Source of the DNA: CAVZTX01 sp963778375
GTDB taxonomy: Bacteria > Chloroflexota > Ktedonobacteria > Ktedonobacterales > Ktedonobacteraceae
DNA length: 64,000 nucleotides
Assembly (NCBI GenBank): GCA_963778375.1
Contig: CAVZTX010000011.1
Span: forward strand, 186,001-250,000
Direction of reading: 5' to 3'
This document shows positions 42,817-52,217 of this stretch, one piece after another. Below the pieces are notes generated by a model. It was not told the DNA's origin. It worked only from the letters and a program-made list of their open reading frames with translations, and made no database searches. A program made the position numbers and the translations under genes. Position 1 is the stretch's first letter. Each line of letters opens with the position of its first letter.

Positions 42817-45233
42817 GTATAGATGATCGCGAAACGGCTTCTTCTTATGAGCCGGGGGCAGGGAATATTGCCGATGCGGGGCACCAGCAGGCGCGTCAAA
42901 TGGCGCGTACGCGGGTTGTGGGACAAAAGGAGCGGCGGGTGGATGCACGTCCGTTGGTGACGGGTGCACCGGTGTATGCTGCCGAGTTTGAGCAGCCGAA
43001 TATGCTGCATGCGCGGATTCTGCATTCACCGCATGCGCATGCAAATATCCGGCGGGTTGATAAGAGCAAGGCGCTGGCGCTTCCAGGGGTGTACGCTGTG
43101 CTGACATATGAAGATGTGCCTCGCGTGGCCCATAGCACTGCCGGGCAGCCTTATCCAGAGCTTTCGCCTTATGACACATATTTGCTTGATAACCGGGTGC
43201 GATACGTTGGTGATTGGGTGGCTTTCGTGGCTGCCGAGACATCTGCCATCGCGGAGGAGGCGCTTGGGCTGATTGAGGTAGAGTACGAGGTGTTGCCTGC
43301 TGTCTTTGATTTATTCGAGGCGATGCGCGAAGGTGCACCGCAATTGCATGAACCGGATACGACTCACCCGAATATAGACAAGGAGGCAGGGGGGAATATC
43401 TATGATGCGGCACATAATATCGCGGCACACGAAGTCATCACCAATGGCGATTTTGAGGCGGCAATGCGCGAAGCTGATATCGTAGTTGAAGGAGAATATC
43501 GCGTTCCGTTCATCTCGCACGCGGTGTTGGAGCCGCATGTCTGCGTTGCCTACCTTGATGGATACGAGCGGCTGATCGTTGTGAGCAGCACGCAGGTGCC
43601 ATATCATACGCGCCGCCAGCTCGCGGCTGTTTTGGAGTTGCCAATCTCTCAAGTGCGCGTCGTCAAGCCCCGTGTGGGTGGGGGATTTGGCAGCAAGCAA
43701 GAAATGCTGCTGGAGCCGGTCGCGGCAATCCTGGCGTTGAAGACACGCCAGCCTGTGCGGATCGAGTATAGTCGGCAGGAGGAGTTTACGGCCGGGCGTT
43801 TCCGTCATCCAATGATTATGCGCATGCGCAGCGGGGTCAAACGGGATGGTACGTTGGTCGCTATTTCTATGCACTCTATTGGCAATGCTGGGGCGTATGG
43901 CACGCATAGCCTGACGGTTACAAGGAGTACAGGGCATAAAACGCTGTGCCTGTACCGCGCAAAGGCTTATCGATTTCAAGCTGACGCCATTTATACCAAC
44001 TTGCCGATTACCGGCGCGATGCGTGGCTATGGTGCGCCGCAGGGATTTTTTGCACTCGAATCGCATATCGATGAGATCGCGCATCGTCTCAATATGGACC
44101 CGGTGGAATTTCGACGTAAGAATCATGTGCAGAAGGGGGATTGGGATCCTGTTGAGGGGCAAGAAGTGAAGGGCATCTGGCGTCCAAAGCGGCAGTTCCG
44201 TTCCTGTGGTCTGCCACAATGCCTGGAGCAGGGAATGGCGGCGTTTGGGTGGCATGAGCCGTTTGATCGTGGGGATGGAAAACCGATACGGCGAGGGCGG
44301 GGAATGGCAACGGCGATGCAGGGAAGCGGTGTGGCCAGCTTTGAACTGGGGGGAGCTTCGATCAAACTGAATGAGGATGGGTCGTTCAATGTGATGACGG
44401 GCGCTACGGATATCGGGCAGGGCAGCGATACTGTTCTGGCGCAGATCGCGGCTGAAGCCTTGGGTGTAGGGATGGATAAGATTATCATGCATTCGGTGGA
44501 TACTGACTCGAGCGTCTTTGATTACGGTTCGTACGCTTCGAGCACGACATACATCAGCGGAAGCGGCGTCAAGGTGGCGGCTGAGCGGGTGCGACAACAG
44601 ATACTCGATGTGGCGAGTGATATGCTGGACTGTGCTCCTGAGGATATGTCTATTAGCGATGGGGTACTTTACACTCCACGCGGACGAAGCAATCTTACCG
44701 TGGCTGCCATCGCCAATGAGACGTTGTATGGCAAGCATCGCCAGCAAATTATGGCCAAGGGCGATTTCTGGACGGATGATTCGCCCGCGCCGTTTTTCGC
44801 GCAGTTCATCGAGATTGAGGTAGACACGGAGACGGGTCAGGTACGTGTGACGAAGGCTGTCAATGCGCTGGATTTGGGCAAGGCTATCAACCCGACACTT
44901 GCGAGCGGCCAGGTAGAGGGGGCTGTGGCGATGGCGCTGGGCTATGCGCTTAGCGAAGAGGTGAAATTCGACGAACATGGTCGTGTGCGCAATCCGGGTT
45001 TTGTTGATTACAAGGTAATGTCTACGCTGGATATGCCACAGATGACGACGATCCTGGTAGAGGATACTGAATATAGCGGGCCTTTCGGGGCAAAATCCGC
45101 CGGTGAGGTGCCGACCAATTGTATGGCTCCTGCTGTTGCCAACGCGATATATAATGCAGTAGGGATACGGATTCGCAGCCTACCTATTACGCCGGAGAAG
45201 ATATTGCAGGCGTTGGATGAATTGAAGCAATAG
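42813..45233 (+). CDS. Molybdenum hydroxylase large (molybdopterin) subunit, xanthine-dehydrogenase-like
   Basis: The start at 42813 overlaps the previous stop (ATGA), giving 806 residues. The aldehyde-oxidase/xanthine-dehydrogenase a/b hammerhead domain (about 55-165) is followed by the cofactor-binding domain: PRVGGGFGSKQE, ITGAMRGYGAPQGFFALE, TGATDIGQGSDTVLAQIAAE and, near the C-terminus, GPFGAKSAGEVP with the catalytic Glu. The linked yqeB gene, and yqeC in the same window, suggest a selenium-containing cofactor. The substrate could be a purine, nicotinate or another N-heterocycle; the sequence does not decide. Confidence 0.9.
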   Translation: MSIDDRETASSYEPGAGNIADAGHQQARQMARTRVVGQKERRVDARPLVTGAPVYAAEFEQPNMLHARILHSPHAHANIRRVDKSKALALPGVYAVLTYEDVPRVAHSTAGQPYPELSPYDTYLLDNRVRYVGDWVAFVAAETSAIAEEALGLIEVEYEVLPAVFDLFEAMREGAPQLHEPDTTHPNIDKEAGGNIYDAAHNIAAHEVITNGDFEAAMREADIVVEGEYRVPFISHAVLEPHVCVAYLDGYERLIVVSSTQVPYHTRRQLAAVLELPISQVRVVKPRVGGGFGSKQEMLLEPVAAILALKTRQPVRIEYSRQEEFTAGRFRHPMIMRMRSGVKRDGTLVAISMHSIGNAGAYGTHSLTVTRSTGHKTLCLYRAKAYRFQADAIYTNLPITGAMRGYGAPQGFFALESHIDEIAHRLNMDPVEFRRKNHVQKGDWDPVEGQEVKGIWRPKRQFRSCGLPQCLEQGMAAFGWHEPFDRGDGKPIRRGRGMATAMQGSGVASFELGGASIKLNEDGSFNVMTGATDIGQGSDTVLAQIAAEALGVGMDKIIMHSVDTDSSVFDYGSYASSTTYISGSGVKVAAERVRQQILDVASDMLDCAPEDMSISDGVLYTPRGRSNLTVAAIANETLYGKHRQQIMAKGDFWTDDSPAPFFAQFIEIEVDTETGQVRVTKAVNALDLGKAINPTLASGQVEGAVAMALGYALSEEVKFDEHGRVRNPGFVDYKVMSTLDMPQMTTILVEDTEYSGPFGAKSAGEVPTNCMAPAVANAIYNAVGIRIRSLPITPEKILQALDELKQ

Positions 45234-45280
45234 GTACAAGGTGAATACGGCCTTTTTCAGGGTGAGGAAAAGCCCCCCCG

Positions 45281-45351
45281 CAGGGCACCCGCAAGCCTTG
45301 AGCAGGGCATCCGCAAACCTTGAGCAGGGCACCCGCAAGGGGTGCCCCTAC
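45281..45351. repeat. Three tandem GCAA-loop hairpin repeats
   Basis: AGGGCACCCGCAAGCCTTGAGC, then AGGGCATCCGCAAACCTTGAGC, then AGGGCACCCGCAAGG and GGTGCCCCTAC. Only the last copy has both arms; the first two lack the right arm. Confidence 0.75.
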
Positions 45352-45385
45352 TATATACGGTCTAGATGCACGGAGAAAGCAGGAT

Positions 45386-46072
45386 ATGATTCAGGGAGAG
45401 CAGGTACCGGCAGCATACCTGGTTATGCAACGAGGATCAAAGGCTGGCAAACGCATTGAGCTTTGGAAAGAGTGCACAAGCATTGGTCGTAGCCTTGATT
45501 CTGACATCTTCCTGGAGGATGTAACCGTTCATCGCGTACAGGCGAGTATTGTGCTCACTCCTGCCGGTTATATGCTGCGTGATGATCATGGGAGTGGGGA
45601 TAGTTTTGTTAATGGAAAGCCGATTAAAGAGCAATTGCTCAAGGATGGAGATCAGTTGAGCTTTGGTAATTCGCTGCTGACCTTCTATGCACATGAAGGC
45701 ACGCGTCCGTTTCAGCTTGCTTCGTCGAGGGGACGCGAACGGTTGATCGCCAGACCACCCGAACCCAACACCAGTACGATTGCGAAACTCAACCTCGCGG
45801 ATAGACAAGGCCCTATTCGCAGCTTTGAATTGTTCCCTGAAATGACGATTGGCCGCAGCCGCGACTGTGATATCTTTCTGGAAGACCTCGCGGTCAGTCG
45901 ATTGCACGTGACAATCCATGAATTGCCTGACGGGGGATATGAGTTAGAGGATCATCGCTCAGCTACGGGCACTTTCGTCAATGGCATGCGTGTGACGCGT
46001 TATCGTTTGATCGAGGGGGATGTTGTGCAGGTTGGGTCGAGTCGGCTAACGTTTCGGCGTTCACGTACATAA
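45386..46072 (+). CDS. Protein with two FHA domains
   Basis: The start at 45386 (228 residues) follows AGGA; the longer frame would translate the hairpin repeat. FHA 1 (about 12-95): IELWKECTSIGRSLDSDIFL, VTVHRVQASIVL and GSGDSFVNGKPI. FHA 2 (about 132-222): FELFPEMTIGRSRDCDIFL, AVSRLHVTIHE and RSATGTFVNGMRV. The second keeps the canonical SRLH; the first has VHRVQA, with His-Arg in place of Ser-Arg-x-His. FHA domains bind phosphothreonine, so it may act with the Ser/Thr kinase encoded at 63607. Confidence 0.88.
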   Translation: MIQGEQVPAAYLVMQRGSKAGKRIELWKECTSIGRSLDSDIFLEDVTVHRVQASIVLTPAGYMLRDDHGSGDSFVNGKPIKEQLLKDGDQLSFGNSLLTFYAHEGTRPFQLASSRGRERLIARPPEPNTSTIAKLNLADRQGPIRSFELFPEMTIGRSRDCDIFLEDLAVSRLHVTIHELPDGGYELEDHRSATGTFVNGMRVTRYRLIEGDVVQVGSSRLTFRRSRT

Positions 46073-46232
46073 GGTATGATGCTTCTCAAGCGCTGTGGGA
46101 CAGATAGGCAGCTCTTGTCCTCGCCAAATGAGGTCTCACTTCCCACGTCTCTTTTCCACCCTACGAGTGATATGTGATCTTCTTCCTCTTTAGCTCCAAG
46201 TGTTAGATGCCTCTCCTTTAAAAGTTACCAAT

Positions 46233-46245
46233 TTCACAGTGTGAA
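46233..46245. promoter_or_regulatory. 13-bp palindrome upstream of the antiporter gene
   Basis: TTCACAGTGTGAA is perfect around one base and lies about 100 bp before the antiporter start. AGTTAC flanks it on both sides. A possible operator. Confidence 0.35.
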
Positions 46246-46346
46246 TAGTTACTGTGCTATATCCTCCTTGAACATTTTCGGGTACACTAGCTGTAGAGAT
46301 AACCAAGTTACAAGTAGCGCTGGAGCGCGGAAGGAAGAAGGTCGTT

Positions 46347-47615
46347 ATGCTCACTGGTCAAATTCTTCTGCAATTGATTGTTATTTTGCTCGTGGTACAG
46401 GCGTTTGGCTACCTATGCAGCTTTATTGGCCAGCCAAGGGTGATTGGGGAAATCCTGGCAGGACTTGCGCTAGGACCAACGCTTCTGGGCGCGGTTTTGC
46501 CACGAATTGAAGCTACAGTATTTCCAAGTAGCGTGTTGCCAACGCTGCAGACACTAGGCGATATTGGTCTGGTACTCTACATGTTCTCTCTGGGCACGCA
46601 TATCGATACGCATACAATGCTGCGACAGAGCCGTAAAGCCACGGTTGTCTCGCTGAGTGGTATTCTCCTGCCTGTTCTGATGGGAGGGATATTCGCGTTC
46701 TTCCTGTACCCTGCGTTTGCAGGACCGAAGGCTACTCTAGCGTCATTCATGCTCCTGGTGGGTACGGCGATGGCGATTACGGCTTTCCCCGTGCTTGCAC
46801 GGCTCCTCGCGGAAAGGCACATGCTGAAAACGAGTATTGGAACGCTGGCACTGACATGCGCAGCAATCGATGATGTGATCGGCTGGTGTTTGTTGGCGCT
46901 GGTGATTGCGCTGATTAATGCCGCAGGATTGGGTTCTGTTGCGATTACTCTTGGGTTACTTGCGCTTTTTGTTGCGGTCATGCTTGGTGTGGTACGTCCA
47001 CTGCTGCTCTTTGCCGAGCGTAGCATCCAATCGAAGCCGTTATTGATGGCGCTCACAGTGATCCTGCTGCTGCTTTCCGCTTATGTAACTAATGCGATGG
47101 GGATCCACCCAGTGTTTGGTGCATTTATGATGGGTATTGTCCTGCCACGCAAAACCACGTTCATTGAACAGGTACAGAGCATCGATATGGTAAACAATTT
47201 GCTGTTTTTACCCATCTACTTCGTCTATAACGGTTTACGAACACACATTGGACTGATCAATTCGCCAGTCTTATGGCTGATTTGTGGGCTGGTGCTGATT
47301 GTAGCCTGCGTGAGCAAGATTCTGGGAGGCGCGCTCTCTCTGAAGGTGTTAGGAGAGTCCTGGAAAGAGTCGTTGACGCTAGGTACGCTGATGAATACAC
47401 GAGGACTGGTTGAGTTGATCGTGCTCAACATTGGGCTGGATCTGGGTGTAATTTCACCGACGTTTTTTGCGATGCTGGTGATTATGGCAGTGGTTACGAC
47501 GATGATGGCACCACCGCTGCTGCCTTTACTTGGATACGGACAAAAGGACATGTATGAGAAAGAAGCGATGGCTCCTGAACATCTGGTAGAGCTTACGAAG
47601 CTTGAGAGTAGCTGA
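46347..47615 (+). CDS. Cation/proton antiporter, CPA2 (KefB/NapA-like)
   Basis: This 422-residue membrane protein has about 12-13 helices. The family start FGYLCSFIGQPRVIGEILAGLALGP is kept, as is the paired-aspartate region TCAAIDDVIGWCLLAL in a helix near the middle; only DD of the usual ND/DD pair is needed for CPA2 transport. The late block TLMNTRGLVELIVLNIGLDLG is also typical. There is no TrkA-N domain, so it is the short form. It exchanges Na+ or K+ for H+. It converges on the NadD-like gene. Confidence 0.9.
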   Translation: MLTGQILLQLIVILLVVQAFGYLCSFIGQPRVIGEILAGLALGPTLLGAVLPRIEATVFPSSVLPTLQTLGDIGLVLYMFSLGTHIDTHTMLRQSRKATVVSLSGILLPVLMGGIFAFFLYPAFAGPKATLASFMLLVGTAMAITAFPVLARLLAERHMLKTSIGTLALTCAAIDDVIGWCLLALVIALINAAGLGSVAITLGLLALFVAVMLGVVRPLLLFAERSIQSKPLLMALTVILLLLSAYVTNAMGIHPVFGAFMMGIVLPRKTTFIEQVQSIDMVNNLLFLPIYFVYNGLRTHIGLINSPVLWLICGLVLIVACVSKILGGALSLKVLGESWKESLTLGTLMNTRGLVELIVLNIGLDLGVISPTFFAMLVIMAVVTTMMAPPLLPLLGYGQKDMYEKEAMAPEHLVELTKLESS

Positions 47616-47649
47616 GATTAAGCTCAGCAGGAGTCTCGTAAGAATCTTC

Positions 47650-48501
47650 TCAGGTAAGGAAATTCTGTAGGGCTTTGATGCGCTCGGCGTAGTAATCAAT
47701 CTGGGTGCCATCGGGTAGATGCTGTGGGGGGTCGTAGGCATGGGTTTCCTGGATGAAGCGCTGGACTTCTGGAGGGATTTCGTCAAGATGGGTATGAGGG
47801 TTCTGACGGATGGTGGTCGAGGAGATGGTACGATAGGTGGGGCTGAAAGGAAGCGGATGAATGTGCTGGGTGAATGGTTGGTTTTGTGATTGACTGAGCA
47901 GGGCATCTAATGCGTCTTCTCCAGCATCTCCGCGAGGAGCAACAAGCAATTCCGCAAGGGCAAAGAGTTCACGCAGGGCGGTATCGCGATCTTCGTAGTA
48001 GCGTGGATCGAGTATTTGCACAATCTTATCAAAGCCGATCAGAAAGAAGAGTCGGGTCACTTCGGGAAAGGATGAGCGTACAGCCTCCGCTTCCTCAACA
48101 TAGAGGCCACGGTTGAAGAGCAGGATGCCTGTATTGCGCAGATGACGATGGAGGACGGTGTCAAGGAGCATGACGCGGTCGAGTAGCAACGGGCGCTCGA
48201 CGGTTTCTTTATCGATGGTGTGCTTGCTGATTGCAGCGTAGAGGTGAATCGACAAGTTTTCCTGATATGTTGTCAAAAGATGTTGACGGGCGAAGTCGCG
48301 TGCTTGTTTCAAAAGGGCCAGATGGGCGTTTGTGGGTGGGTTGAAAGAGCCGGGAAAAACGATAGTAGTGCCGCTGGGTATAGGCGAGTCTGGCACGAGC
48401 AGGGCCTGGGGTGCAGCTTCGGGATGTAATTGCTCAAGCAATGTTTGTATCTGCTTGAAACGTTCAATTTTGCGCACAGAGATATGCATGGAAACGTTCA
48501 T
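47650..48501 (-). CDS. NadD-like nucleotidyltransferase
   Basis: This 283-residue protein of the cytidylyltransferase/NMNAT fold has the nucleotide motif FPGSFNPPTNAHLALL (GxFxPxH type) at about 50-66 and ISSTTIRQNPH (ISSTxIR) near the C-terminus. It is about 70-80 residues longer than bacterial NadD, with an N-terminal extension and a middle insertion (ISKHTIDKETVERPLLLDRV), so it may not be the housekeeping NadD. The start codon lies in the loop of an 8-bp inverted repeat (48488-48509); an alternative ATG is at 48489. Confidence 0.72.
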   Translation of the reverse strand: MNVSMHISVRKIERFKQIQTLLEQLHPEAAPQALLVPDSPIPSGTTIVFPGSFNPPTNAHLALLKQARDFARQHLLTTYQENLSIHLYAAISKHTIDKETVERPLLLDRVMLLDTVLHRHLRNTGILLFNRGLYVEEAEAVRSSFPEVTRLFFLIGFDKIVQILDPRYYEDRDTALRELFALAELLVAPRGDAGEDALDALLSQSQNQPFTQHIHPLPFSPTYRTISSTTIRQNPHTHLDEIPPEVQRFIQETHAYDPPQHLPDGTQIDYYAERIKALQNFLT

Positions 48502-48934
48502 GTTTCCATTGTAGCATATATATTTGAGGTGCCTCTATCCTGCTGATGATGTTGTTTCTCTGCACTTACGACTATACTGTTGAGATGTTAAGCCATCTTT
48601 AAGGGATAGGTAACTTCTTGTAAAACGGAAGAGGGTTATCTTTTTCTATACATATTAGCTATGGATGAGCGGCTGCATGTAGACATTCTGTCCATTGTTT
48701 TCAACTCTCTCTGCCTGTTACACTCGATTCAGATATCTCTTCAATTGAGGGTATCGGCTTCTCTGCATCCTCTGTCCTGCATGAGATTATGAAGCTGATC
48801 GTAACGTAATAGCTGTAGCGAATCAGTTCATATTTTATGTACGTCATTCTGCGGCATTACATTTGTCGAGGTGTAGTGCACTCATTTTTATTGTTGTCCC
48901 AACCCTTTTCAGCACACATGGAGGAATTCCCATC
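48502..48934. other. Divergent intergenic region
   Basis: AT-rich, presumably holding the promoters of the NadD-like gene and the ABC importer operon. No clear promoter pair, repeat or gene was found. Confidence 0.4.
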
Positions 48935-50131
48935 ATGAGCAGTTTTGAACATGAGTTATTTGGCAACGTATTTGCCCCTCACAGTCGTCGCGATTTTCTT
49001 AAGCGTGCTGGCGCTGTCGGTCTTTCCGGAGCAGCGCTCAGCGCTTTTTTGGAGGCTTGTGGTAGCAACACCACGACAACAACGGGAGGTGGAGGATCAA
49101 ACGCCATTCCAGTCGGTCCAATTGATATGCAGACGTTGATGAGTAAGGCGAAGCAAGAGGGTGCACTTGATGCGATTGGTATTCCACCCGAATGGGCAGA
49201 CTATAAAGATATTCTGGCGGGCTATACCAGTAACTTCGGCCTGACGATCAACTACAAGGTAGAAGCTGAGTACTCTTCGGCGCAGGAACTGGTGGTCTTC
49301 AAAGACTCGATCAAACATCCTCACGGTGACATCGGAGATGTAGGATTTAAGTTCGGGCCTCAAGCTATTCAGCAAGGATTAATCACTCCTTATAAGCATT
49401 CCCACTGGGCTGATATTCCCGATAGTCTGAAAGACCCGAATGCTTACTGGTGCACCGAATACTACGGTGCACAGGCCTTTATCATTAATACTGACCTGGT
49501 CAAGCAAGCGCCAGCAACCTTCCAAGACTTGCTCAATCCTGCTTACAAGAATATGGTTGGCATTGATGGCGACCCACGCCAGGCGAATGATGCCTTTGTT
49601 GCCGTCTACTCGGCATCACTGGCAAATGGAGGTAGCCTGGATAACATCCAGCCGGGCATCGACTTCTTTGCCAAGCTGAAAAAAGCGGGGAATTTCACGG
49701 TTGCACGTTCAAGCGTTGCGAACATCTCTAAAGGTGAAGTAGCAATTGCTGTAATGTGGGACTATCTAGGTCTGGGATTCCGCGATCAGCTTGCGGGTAA
49801 ACCAAATCTCAAGGTTGTCATTCCATCGGATGGTTCGATTACTGGCCCCTATGTCTCGATTGTCAATAAGACGGCTCCGCATCCCTACGCGGCACGCCTC
49901 TGGATTGAGTATATCTTCTCTGATGAGGGGCAACTGGACTACCTGAAGGGGTACGCTCATCCAGCACGTTACCAGGCGCTGGTCAGTGCAGGCAAAATTC
50001 CCGCCGATCTTGCAGCCAAGTTGCCACCAGCCGAGCAGTATGCGAACGTCAAAACTGCAAGTATCGACCAACTGAATGCGGCTACCCCCATTATCAACCA
50101 GAACTGGGGAACTCAGGTGCTAGGACAGTAA
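48935..50131 (+). CDS. ABC importer substrate-binding lipoprotein (iron/polyamine/phosphonate type), Tat-exported
   Basis: The start at 48935 (398 residues) follows GGAGGAA and puts the twin-arginine motif SRRDFLKRAG at about 18-27, with lipobox LEAC at about 42. The mature protein is a class-II periplasmic-binding-like (SBP_bac_6/PotD-like) protein: LMSKAKQEGALDAIGIPPEW, VFKDSIKHPHGDIGDVGF, YWCTEYYGAQAFIINTDLV and GLGFRDQLAGKPNLKVVIP. It is the first gene of the operon with two permeases and an ATPase. Ferric iron, spermidine/putrescine and 2-aminoethylphosphonate are all possible substrates. Confidence 0.88.
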   Translation: MSSFEHELFGNVFAPHSRRDFLKRAGAVGLSGAALSAFLEACGSNTTTTTGGGGSNAIPVGPIDMQTLMSKAKQEGALDAIGIPPEWADYKDILAGYTSNFGLTINYKVEAEYSSAQELVVFKDSIKHPHGDIGDVGFKFGPQAIQQGLITPYKHSHWADIPDSLKDPNAYWCTEYYGAQAFIINTDLVKQAPATFQDLLNPAYKNMVGIDGDPRQANDAFVAVYSASLANGGSLDNIQPGIDFFAKLKKAGNFTVARSSVANISKGEVAIAVMWDYLGLGFRDQLAGKPNLKVVIPSDGSITGPYVSIVNKTAPHPYAARLWIEYIFSDEGQLDYLKGYAHPARYQALVSAGKIPADLAAKLPPAEQYANVKTASIDQLNAATPIINQNWGTQVLGQ

Positions 50132-50328
50132 AGAGTGCTCAGATAGTCCTTTGAAATGCGAGCCTCCAACGCCACTCTCGTGGCTACGCTTCACGTCAGC
50201 AGGCTCGATAGGTAGTGTATAATAGTGCTGAGATAGATCATAGGTGCTCAGTTGCATAGTGTATGGGCGGAATTCTTCTCGCCCATACTCTTTCTATATT
50301 CGGCACTCATCGAGAAGGAGGTGGGTTG

Positions 50329-51288
50329 ATGCAACAAGAGACGGCAAGGGGAGTGACTAAGGCAAAGGGCGCGATAAATCTGGCCCCTACAGTTGGGTCT
50401 ACAGCCACGACGAAACGGCCACGAGGGATCAATTGGAGCTATGCTCTGACAAGCTGGCTAGGACTCGTCCCATTTTTACTATTTTGCTTACTGTTTGAAA
50501 TTTTGCCTGCCATCATCATTATACAGGGGAGTTTCACCGACAATACGACCGGTGCATTGACAATGAGCAACTACCAGCATATGCTCGGCCAGGCAAGCAA
50601 TTTACATGCCTTCGAAACGAGCATCTCTATTTCTCTTGTTACCGCAATACTCGGTGGCATCATTGGGGCGCTGGCTGCGTATGGTGTGTACAATTTACGG
50701 ACAAGCTGGCTACGTAATTTTCTGATCGGCTTTTCGAGCATTGCCGCAAACTTTGCCGGTGTACCCCTGGCGTTTGCTTTTGTTGCAACACTCGGCGTAA
50801 CAGGTTTTATTACAGTAGGTATTCATGACTGGTTCCATGTGAGCCTGTATGATCTGGGCTTCAGTCTTTACTCATTCTGGGGCCTGGTGCTCGTCTACTT
50901 GTACTTCCAGCTCCCACTGATGATTCTGGTAACACTGCCTGCTTTGACTGCTCTTCGTCCCGAGTGGCGGGAGGCAGCAACGAACCTGGGAGCATCAAAT
51001 TTCACGTACTGGCGGCGTGTGGCGTTCCCTATTTTGTTACCTTCGCTCGTTGCAGCGACGATGCTGCTCTTTGCCAATTCATTCGGAGCATTTGCCACGG
51101 CGTTTGCACTCGCGCAGGGAAGCATCAATTTGGTGCCGATCCTGATCAATTTTGTCGTGAACGGGAATGTCCAGGTAGACTTTGGGTTAGGGAATGCGCT
51201 GGCTGTGGGGATGATCGTTGTCTTATTGATAGCGGTCTCGCTCTACACTGCGATGGTGCGTAGAGTCAGTACCTGGCAAGGGAGGTAA
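50329..51288 (+). CDS. ABC importer permease subunit 1
   Basis: The start at 50329 follows a perfect AAGGAGGT and gives 319 residues. Six helices; the EAA loop is EWREAATNLGASNFTYWRRVAFPILLP shortened to its core. The N-terminal ~30 residues are unusual because codons 11-22 come from an intergenic repeat (50363-50392). Pairs with the permease 2 bp downstream. Confidence 0.9.
   Translation: MQQETARGVTKAKGAINLAPTVGSTATTKRPRGINWSYALTSWLGLVPFLLFCLLFEILPAIIIIQGSFTDNTTGALTMSNYQHMLGQASNLHAFETSISISLVTAILGGIIGALAAYGVYNLRTSWLRNFLIGFSSIAANFAGVPLAFAFVATLGVTGFITVGIHDWFHVSLYDLGFSLYSFWGLVLVYLYFQLPLMILVTLPALTALRPEWREAATNLGASNFTYWRRVAFPILLPSLVAATMLLFANSFGAFATAFALAQGSINLVPILINFVVNGNVQVDFGLGNALAVGMIVVLLIAVSLYTAMVRRVSTWQGR
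50363..50392. repeat. Hairpin-repeat copy inside the permease gene
   Basis: CAAAGGGCGCGATAAATC, then TGGCCCCTACAG, matches the intergenic repeats at 23336 and 4473. It is read in frame as part of the permease N-terminus (KGAINLAPT), upstream of the first helix. Confidence 0.6.
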
Positions 51289-51290
51289 CT

Positions 51291-52196
51291 ATGGCGAAGA
51301 ATGTAAGCGTCGCGACACGAGAGCCATATATCCCGCCTCGTAAAGAACAACCAATACGTCCAAGGTTCGCAGTGGACAAAATTTCGCTCATTATTGTTGG
51401 GCTATACCTGCTGATACCACTGGGAGCGACATTAGTGTTTGGTGTAGAAGGTGGGGGTGGCATACTTCAGCGGATTTTCAGTGATCCGGACCTTCCCCAA
51501 ACTCTGGTGATGTCACTCGGACTGGCCTTTGGAGCAACGCTGCTAGCTATCCTATTAGTCACACCGACGGCCTATTGGGTGCAACTACGCATCCCCAGAG
51601 CACGTCCCTTATTAGAATTTCTGTCGTTGGTGCCATTTGCCGTTCCTGCGATTGTCTTAGCAGTGGGTCTGTTACAGGAGTATAGCGGCACAGCCAGTCC
51701 GCTGATCAATATCCTCTCTCTGGGCCTGGTTCCAGTGCTGAGTAATAATCTCAATATCTCAAATACGCCTCCGCTGCTGATCTGCGCCTACGTCATTATC
51801 GCGCTGCCGTTTGTGTATCGGCCGATTGACAACAGTTTGCGTGCGATCAACACGACGGTTCTGACCGAAGCGGCATATAGCCTGGGAAGCGGCTGGTGGA
51901 GAACATTCCTGACGATTGTCCTGCCCAACATCTTACCTGGAGTGATTAGCGCGGCTCTACTGACCTTCTCAACCGTGATGGGTGAATTTACACTTGCACA
52001 GCTTTTCAATATTTATACCTTCCCGGTCTATTTGAACAACACGGTTGGGCAGAGCGATCCACATAGAGCAGCGTTACTGTCGATTCTGAGCTTTATATTC
52101 ACGCTCATTTGCGTACTTGGCATTGTCTTACTTGTACGGCGGGGATCCGGCGGTGCAAGGAGAGAAGGCCAGATCGATATCGCAACGATCAAGTAG
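51291..52196 (+). CDS. ABC importer permease subunit 2
   Basis: This 301-residue permease has six helices and the EAA loop LTEAAYSLGSGWWRTFLTIV. GGGAGG overlaps the end of the previous gene and precedes the ATG. Works with subunit 1 (50329). Confidence 0.9.
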   Translation: MAKNVSVATREPYIPPRKEQPIRPRFAVDKISLIIVGLYLLIPLGATLVFGVEGGGGILQRIFSDPDLPQTLVMSLGLAFGATLLAILLVTPTAYWVQLRIPRARPLLEFLSLVPFAVPAIVLAVGLLQEYSGTASPLINILSLGLVPVLSNNLNISNTPPLLICAYVIIALPFVYRPIDNSLRAINTTVLTEAAYSLGSGWWRTFLTIVLPNILPGVISAALLTFSTVMGEFTLAQLFNIYTFPVYLNNTVGQSDPHRAALLSILSFIFTLICVLGIVLLVRRGSGGARREGQIDIATIK

Positions 52197-52217
52197 CTTG
52201 GTAGTAAGGAGCATATC

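Noticed and set aside
43311..44978. Long minus-strand open frame opposite the molybdopterin subunit
   Set aside because: It is the antisense shadow of a clearly real gene; Arg/His-rich translation typical of shadows.
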